From Isoetes taiwanensis (Eukaryota > Streptophyta > Lycopodiopsida > Isoetales > Isoetaceae), in the NCBI GenBank assembly GCA_021234155.1, contig JAJEKV010000040.1, positions 13,510,671 to 13,574,670 on the forward strand: a stretch of 64,000 bases of DNA. The letters run 5' to 3'. This document shows positions 57,250 through 64,000 of this stretch, in pieces. A program made the translations under genes and the position numbers. The notes under the pieces are model-generated. The model ran no database searches, was not told where the DNA came from, and worked only from the letters and a program-made list of their open reading frames with translations. The first letter of the stretch is position 1. Every line of letters starts with the position of its first letter.

Positions 57250-59450
57250 GGAAACCCAGTGAGTGCTCTTGTTTACAATGCATTGGCTACTTGAAATTAT
57301 ATACTTTACAAGCGCCATGGGTCATAACCACTTTGACAGAACACGCCCTAAGGAACACAAAGGTGATCCTAATACCTAGAACGTTGTTAACGCCATGCAT
57401 CTACCCCTGCACATTCTCGGGCGTAATCAAGTCTTCGCTTTATCGAGCGGGTTGATAGCATCGCTGATGGTGCGCCTTGAGTCGGTGCATAAAGTCCTGG
57501 ATAGTTTCAAGGTCCGCTTCCATTACCCACGTAGCATTTCACCCAAGAAAAAGCTCAATTTTATCAAGTATTGCACCCCTTTGAGTCCCTCCGAACCGCT
57601 TATAAGCCCGGTCAAGGCTTCGTGCACTTATCTCAGCCAAGCCTTCGCCATTTCTCAGTAGGCTGGGGTTTCCAAACCTCCTCTCCTCGATCGTGTGCTG
57701 CTGTGGCGACTCACGTGGAAGACTCCTCAGGATTCTTCAAAGTGGCAGACCGTGCATATGCCCCGCCTCCACACGCCGGTGAAGGGTCCCCATCCGGGTG
57801 CGCACCCCTGCAAGCACCAATCTAAGCTTAGCTTGTTTTTATTTCTTGATTTGAAGTTAAACCTGATTCTACTACTGGGAAGACTGTAGCTATTCAAGCA
57901 CTTTTCTCGACTACTCGCTGCCAGGGCAAGTGAACACTGAACTCTCAGCTTAACTAGGGGCTTGCATTTCAAAAGGAGCTGCTGGAGACCTCCACCTTTT
58001 AGAAACAGGTTGGTGCTGTGTCCGAGTAAGGCATTGGTAACCATATTTATGAAAGGAGCATATTTTGGAAGACTTTCGCTTCATAATAAGCGGTATGCAA
58101 ACTCAACTAGATAAATATATAGTCGCCCGGATGGACAAGCTATCTAGCCATAACTTCAGAAAGTATTGTCTCCTCTATAACTTCCATTGGTGCTCCAGCC
58201 CCATCATCCACACTGAGATATAAGCCGCATCATAAAGCAAAGCTTTATTTTGGATGGTAAGTAAGAAATTCCTTCAAAAATTACAAATTTGGGATTCTGC
58301 CCCATACAAATAATCCGCATCGTGCAACCTCAAGACTTCCCTTTGGCGAATAGCAGCAAAGATCGGCTTTACCGTAACTGTGGGTACCATACATGGCAAG
58401 AAATGGATTTCGCCATCTTCTATTAATTTGTCGCACTACCTCGTACTATTAACGGAGATCATAACCACTAGAGTGCGTGGAAGGCCCAATAATGAAATCA
58501 TTGTTATTATCACCCTAGCATTACTGGGGTACGCCTGTAAGGCTGCAATTCTCCCGAGTCCTTAACCGTTTCGCCTTTGTTTGTCGAAGCATATTATACA
58601 TACCTAATAATCGCTGATGTACCGCAATGTCCTTCTTCTTTAAGGCCAAAATAACCGGATGATCTTTAAAGTAGGTCTTCATAAAACCAAGAGAGCGCTC
58701 AGCCTATAGACTGCTAGTGTCGCGAGGATAATTCACGCACTCCTCGAAGTCTCAGTACACACAACTTGGTTCTTGTGATACAACAAATTGCCCTCTTTCT
58801 TATATGACCCAGCCACGCTTCTTTATCCTCAGGTATGCGTCTCCTTATTGAGACTACTCCAAATGTCACGCATCTTCGTGGATCGGGCACAAAGTCTCGT
58901 TTCAGGGTTCTGCTACAAACTCACTTGTGAGTGTCTAAATCGCGATACAATGGGTTCAGTTACCGGCATGGCGCACGCATCCGCGAACCACATTGTGCTT
59001 TCCGTGCCATATACATGATCTCTTCAAAATCATACTCTTCAAGAAATTCCATCCATCTCCCCTCCTCGCCGAGGTTGAGATTGGGTTGGTGGTTGCACTG
59101 GAGACTTTGGTGATCCGCGGTCCAACCGAATCTTCTACCAAGGAGGGTACTCCACCGCAGCGCGAACCCATGCCCAAATTCCCCGTCATGGGTAGGTATC
59201 GCTGCTCAGCCTCATTCATCTTTGAACTAAGCATAATAACCCTCCCCCCATTAGAACCCCCGGGCGATTTCATCGGGCATCTGCAGGGCTTCAGTTTATC
59301 CTTTATCGTGATCAGCAACGGAGAACTGCGCCTGTGTTGTGCATCTTTAAGCCGAAACTTCCCTTGAACCTTAGTCTTCCAAGTGCTCCATCCAATCTCT
59401 TTACCTTCTCATGCTTCGGGTAAAAGATCCAGGGGCTGCAATCCTGCAAA
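57250..59450 (-). pseudogene. Z RNase H and integrase region
   Basis: The position between reverse transcriptase and LTR fixes this as RNase H plus integrase. Around 57,480-57,700 the minus strand resembles the integrase C-terminal region (Y-K-R-F-G near 57,595). No frame is long enough for a confident domain map. Fossil with many breaks. Confidence 0.45.
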
Positions 59451-60300
59451 AATCCTTTTTACAAATTCCTGTAATATCCTCTGCTAATCCCAAGAAACCG
59501 GGCGCGGACTTCTGAGACATTTCTCTCGAATAGCCATCTTTTACACAAAATTCTATCTTTGCGTGGATCTTCGTGGCAATTCCTCAATAAATAATATAGA
59601 CCCAAATAATCAACCTTTGAGTGGCAAACTTTGCACTTATAACTGGCAAAAGTTGATGACGCCTTTAACTTTTGTAGAGCCAATTGATGTTTTCGAAGTT
59701 CAAGATCTTATATCGATGAGAATGTCACAAAGAAAAATGACAACAAAAATCATCTAGGTATTGTCTGGAAAACATCATTCATTAACCGTGACAAAGGTTA
59801 AGTGGGGTTAAGGATCCGAAAGGCATAATCCAGAAACTCATACTGCCTATACGCGAAAAGCAGATTTATGAATGTCCTCCTTCTTGTGAATTTTTATCCG
59901 AGGGTATCCTGAAATAAGATCAATCTTTTGAGAAATACTTGGCCCCTTTGCAATCGGTCCATATTAGATCATTCGCCTCTTGGCAGCATAGCGATTTCGA
60001 TGGTATGCTTGTTGAGTTGCCGATAATCAATGCATTGTTTCTAAGGCAGCCACCTCTTTTCTTTACAAAAGAATAGGGGCTAAATGGCTTAAACGCTAGG
60101 TCGAATAAAACCTAGGTTTAGAAGCCCCCGGTTGCTTTAAGTCAGCTAACTGGAGACTCGACACTGCAGACGGCCTTTACCGGGTAGGCTTAGTACCCGG
60201 CTCTCTCTGTGTGCTTATTCACATTCTCCAAAGGAGGGAAGCTTCAACTTCATCTCGAAGAGATCGCTAAATTGTCGATAAGGTTGGCGCATCCTCCGTA
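59450..60300 (-). pseudogene. Z reverse transcriptase
   Basis: At 59,459-59,683 the minus strand shows the gypsy RT C-terminal pattern: K-C-K-V-C-H-S-K-V-D-Y-L-G, then D-P-R-K, then R-F-L-G-I-S-R-G-Y-Y-R. Upstream, near 59,810-60,060, are the F-R-V-G-x-M-S-F and M-P-F-G patterns of the palm domain. Fossil with many breaks. Confidence 0.7.
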
Positions 60301-60479
60301 AGGGTATCAATTACTCGCTTCATAGGACCCGACTCAATGGAAGCAAGTCTCGATAAGGCAGAGGAACTTCTTTGCTTGCTTATAGCTTCTATTCAGCCGG
60401 CTTTACGGACATAGACCGCAGGATAGATTGAATGGTTCACCTTTTATAGTTACGCCGCTCCATTTACCGCTTGAAGGTA

Positions 60480-61900
60480 ACTTCTTCTCGCAATTTATGT
60501 TGGCTTTGCGTATGCCAAGAATTCCATTCCAACAATGAGGTCAGTCGATTTGCCAATATCCATCAAATTTTACCATTGCAATGGGTGCGCCCGGGTAACC
60601 GCATCTTAAGATTTCGCATCACTCCAGCGAGTATGCCTAACCTTACCACTGGCTAAAAGTAATGTGCCTTGGTCGTGACCTAGGGGGTTTCCAATTGCGT
60701 GACTCGGGCCATTCTAGGAGAAGCAAAATTATGGGTACCCCTGTCCATAAGATACAAAAGGCTTACTTCATCTACTTCGGCTTATGGTGGAAATGATGCC
60801 AGGCCGGACTTTCAAAGATTGCCGCCATGCAAGTGATATGAGACGACCATGAATGTACTCTGATGCCCCTCCTCGCCAGTAGCGTTTCAAGCTCATCCCA
60901 CCAGCTCACGGCGCCATCAAGGCCCCTCCTCAAATATATGGGCAATTTCCATGAAGTGCCCGCCTCACACTGTGAGAGGTTCTTGTCACGGGCCAGAAAT
61001 GTTTCCTCCGGCCTCTTTAGGAATGGACTAAAGAGGTTCCAACGCCTTTTTGCCAAAGATTGTTCTCGCTTTTCCATGTTAAAAGCGACACTTTCCTCAA
61101 GCAGCATAAGTGCTCTACCGGGAGGGCCCCTGCTTGGTGAGCCGGGTTTTGTGCCTGGGTGTGGATGGCCGGGCCGAGAAGGAGGGCTGAACACGAGCCC
61201 CTCGGGTGTGTCCTCCTCGCAGACTCAATGTTTAGCCTCCCTACTGCGAATCCATTTCTATCTATGGCGAACTATTCGGGTTGATCGGGCGCCAATCCTC
61301 TATGAATCCCTTCCACCGCTTTTTTCTATTCATGCCGGTACATACAAAGCCTCTTAGCTTACATAAATTCATCCGTATGCTTGTAACAATGACATACTTT
61401 TCATTCAACCCAAAGTGCATTTATGTGCACTAAATATAATGCGACTTGAAGGCTTTGGCAAACTTCCCGGCTAGACCGCCCTGCCCAAGTGTTTGGTTCT
61501 GCATAGCTCCCCTTCCACCACGCGTGCGTACCCTGCAAGGTTTTATAGGTGGCAACCTTCCGTATTTTTCACATGCCATAAGACCTTCCTCGGCTCCTTC
61601 ATCTCATCTAACCGTGATTCCATTTAACCCCTCTGACTTTGCCATGCATCAAACGGCCAACTTTTCTATTCTTCATATAAGCCGGTTATCGACAACGGGG
61701 CCTTTGGCAGATTCTATCTTTTATAGTCGCCAGATGACGCATAGATCTGGCTTTGACACTCGGCGGGTGATTAAAGAGGTGGCACTGCCCCCGGAAGCGA
61801 AGTCTGGCCGCTTAGAGTGGGACTTCTTCGCATGGGTACAGTGGTCACAGGGTGGGGACTGGCCAGCCGTAAGTGTGTGGATCTAGGCGAACGATAGTAA
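60480..61900 (-). pseudogene. Z protease and gag
   Basis: A protease-like L-M-D-x-G stretch lies near 60,745. Gag capsid sequence at about 60,790-61,130 has W-W-D-E-L-E preceded by a basic, Trp-containing region (R-R-W-N-L-F near 61,040), as in plant gypsy gag. Zinc knuckles were not found. Fossil with several breaks. Confidence 0.5.
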
Positions 61901-64000
61901 CTCCAACCATCCGTTGTACATGCCGTAGGTTAGCATGCAAGATCTAGGCCCGAATCCGCCATAACCTGCCTCTTCATCAAAGATCAACTCTACCAGTGTT
62001 GCTTAATTTCCATTTGAGGTGGTATTTTGCCGGCGCTGGCGTATTCCGGGCTTCATTAAACATGAAATAATATAAGAAGATTTTGCCAAATGAATAAGTG
62101 TCATGTTGCCACATTCATTTTCAAGCTCGTATGAGAACAAAGTGAACATGAAAATCACTCGAAAAATTCCTGAATACGAGGGAAGTGTTTCGCTACATTC
62201 AAGAGCTTGATAATCGGCTGAATTTATGGACTTGCGGTTATATACGCTACATGGACCGACACGGGCCTATTTTAGACATAGCTATGGCTGTGAATACACA
62301 AACCGAAGATGCGCTGGGCGGGTTTGGCGTGATGTTACGGACGGCAGATAATAATTTTCACGACGTACTTCTATCGCCGAAGTTTGTAACGCCCGCCCGG
62401 ATATGACCGTTGCAATCGTGTGGGGCTAATGATCAAGGTTGAAGGCGCTTCGCAGCGCGGCGTAGAAGACGGCTTTAGATGATCATTAGCATCCTCAAAA
62501 GCCCTCGGCGTAAATACCTTCCAATAATCCCAAGCATCGAAAGTCCATTTCAGGTCATCGTAAGTAAGCGAAGAGTAACTATTTCCATCCCCTTGTCAGA
62601 TCATATATAAGGTTGTTCTGCACCTAAAGCCCTTAAGTATTCTGACCGCCAAATTCTCTGCCTGTGATACCTATATTGTATCGCTCCCCATAGTCCCGCT
62701 CGTGTGGTCCCCGCTTCATCTCTCATATTATTTCGGATATCCTATCTTCATACTTCCATGTGCTGCCTTCTTCTCGAAAATCGAGATTTTTATACCATCA
62801 ATTCCTAAGGCTTAATAAATTTGTCACGCTAAAGGAGGGATCTTTATTCAGAGAAATCAATATTAGGAATATTACGTATTTTGGACTATCACAATAAAGA
62901 GAAATCATATAGGAATATTATCCATATTTTTACAATTAGGTGGATTTCAAAGGCAAAATTTGTAACACACAATATTTAGGAACCGAGTCCCCATCTTCAT
63001 CCATTGGCTTCAGGAGGCCGATAACGACGTTAAAACGGGCTTACTGGGCCAGCGTATGCCAGCCGTCAGCAAAAAAGGCGCATATTGTGTAGCCAAAGGT
63101 GGCCGCCGCCAAGTGAGGCGATGTCACATCGCCTCCCAACGCTATAGCCAAATCTCTACGACCGGTAATAGTGGCATTCTGGATAATTCCAATCTTCTAT
63201 GGCCCTCAAATGGTGATATATATGGCTCTGCTGCCACCAAGAAGTTTAAGACTGCCCTAAATTCTGGAGAAGAACACCTCTCCTTGTATGAAGTCAGAGA
63301 GAATCCCAAGCACAGAGTTGCCCATTGCTCTACTAGGGTTTATGGAGGTCTCACCTTCCCTTTCTCCAAGTCGATGGGGGAGCTTTCTCCTCATCCCTAA
63401 GGTTGACCTTGGTGTCCCAAAGGTCTTTCCTCGCCTTGATCCTTACCATAGTAAATTCTATGATTCGAAGAGTCCCTGCCAGGGGCTGGCCAAATTGCTC
63501 TTCTCGAGCGCCGCCTAGCAAGTGCCGCATGGTAAGGACAGAAGAGGCCCTCAACTGCTCGAAGTCTCGGCCCGACATGCCAATAGTCTTCTTACCTCGT
63601 AGGTTGCACCAACGGCGGTGGTGAAGCTCGAGAAGTCGACCGCAATATTCGCCGCATCATAGCCCTGCTTTTCTTCGCGACCCCGAAGAACATGGCACTA
63701 CGATATCGCAGTTTGGCGATGAGTACTCTTTGACGCTCCGTGAGTACTTAGGGAAGGTTTCTAACCCTTCGTGCTTCGTAGCCCTTCGTTTGCCGACAGA
63801 GCTTCAGAAGCAAGTTCTTCCACCACAAAAATCTTGCCTGCTTTGACGATTGGCTATCCTCCGATCGAGGTAGAGGTGTAGCTCGCCAGGATCTCCTCAT
63901 CCTCTTATACCGTCCATAATGAGGATGCGCAAAATCGGCCAAAATAAGTTTCCGATCTATTGTAAGGCTAGCAATACGTAACTGAACGAAGCAATAACAA
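61900..64000. other. 5' region of Z or flanking sequence, no clear gene
   Basis: No sequence resembling the LTR at 55,274-56,837 was found here, so this is either the untranslated leader and gag N-terminus of Z or unrelated flank. A family-3-like TTTGGCGTGATG occurs near 62,325. Minus-strand frames at 63,351-63,578 and 63,748-63,942 are unrecognised. Confidence 0.35.

Larger units (their letters stand above)
55274..64000 (-). mobile_element. Ty3/gypsy LTR retrotransposon fossil Z (partial in window)
   Basis: Minus-strand gypsy element. Reading leftward from the window's right edge: an unclear 5' region (62,000-64,000), gag (about 60,770-61,900), protease (about 60,480-60,770), reverse transcriptase (about 59,450-60,300), RNase H and integrase (about 57,250-59,450), a non-coding stretch (56,850-57,250), polypurine tract and 3' LTR. 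The 5' LTR was not found and is probably beyond 64,000. The element is badly broken, with breaks in essentially every domain, so it is an old fossil, though consensus errors may exaggerate this. Confidence 0.7.

Overview
This window reads as nuclear DNA of a large, repeat-rich land-plant genome. The support is plant-style Ty3/gypsy elements with Asp-tRNA-type primer sites, LINEs, a tRNA-derived SINE, GT-AG introns, a plant-type isocitrate lyase exon, an MPDU1 exon of plant type and a HAD phosphatase with a plant-like motif I. A DNA methyltransferase of the bacterial beta class and a DUF7869 protein make a seed-free plant (fern, lycophyte or bryophyte) more likely than a flowering plant, but that is inference. 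No complete, undamaged host gene was found.

Left third (1-29.5 kb): a nest of mobile elements. A plus-strand Ty3/gypsy fossil (W) carries a SINE in its LTR and a LINE in its gag. Its reverse transcriptase is split at 7,356/28,760 by a minus-strand gypsy element (X). X is split inside its integrase by a second copy of the same family (B, about 11.0 kb, both LTRs, PBS and PPT visible). The insertion order W, then X, then B is read directly from the junctions. X and B carry an extra sense-strand ORF of about 2.8 kb between integrase and 3' LTR.

Middle (28.9-34 kb): LINE debris, then two unrelated gene fragments within about 400 bp, the first exon of an MPDU1/PQ-loop gene and an isocitrate lyase exon, which look like captured exons.

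Gene-bearing block (34-54 kb): a small plus-strand ORF, a minus-strand DUF7869 gene, a plus-strand intron-containing gene with beta-class N4C/N6A DNA methyltransferase motifs, a kinase-like gene, a minus-strand FCP1-like HAD phosphatase and several unrecognised minus-strand genes. Their introns and spacers hold three families of short palindromes, each locally clustered: TTCGCGTACGCGAA, GTGTATTC-nn-GAATACAC and TCACGC-nn-GCGTGA. This block is the most unusual part of the window.

Right end (55-64 kb): a degraded minus-strand Ty3/gypsy fossil (Z) with a recognisable 3' LTR of about 1.56 kb and PPT. Its 5' LTR is not seen.

Caution on quality: in large blocks CAG/CTG trinucleotides seem replaced by CCG/CGG/CG-like strings relative to near-identical copies. 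This fits consensus errors at CHG-methylated sites in long-read data, so reading frames and divergence estimates in those blocks are unreliable.
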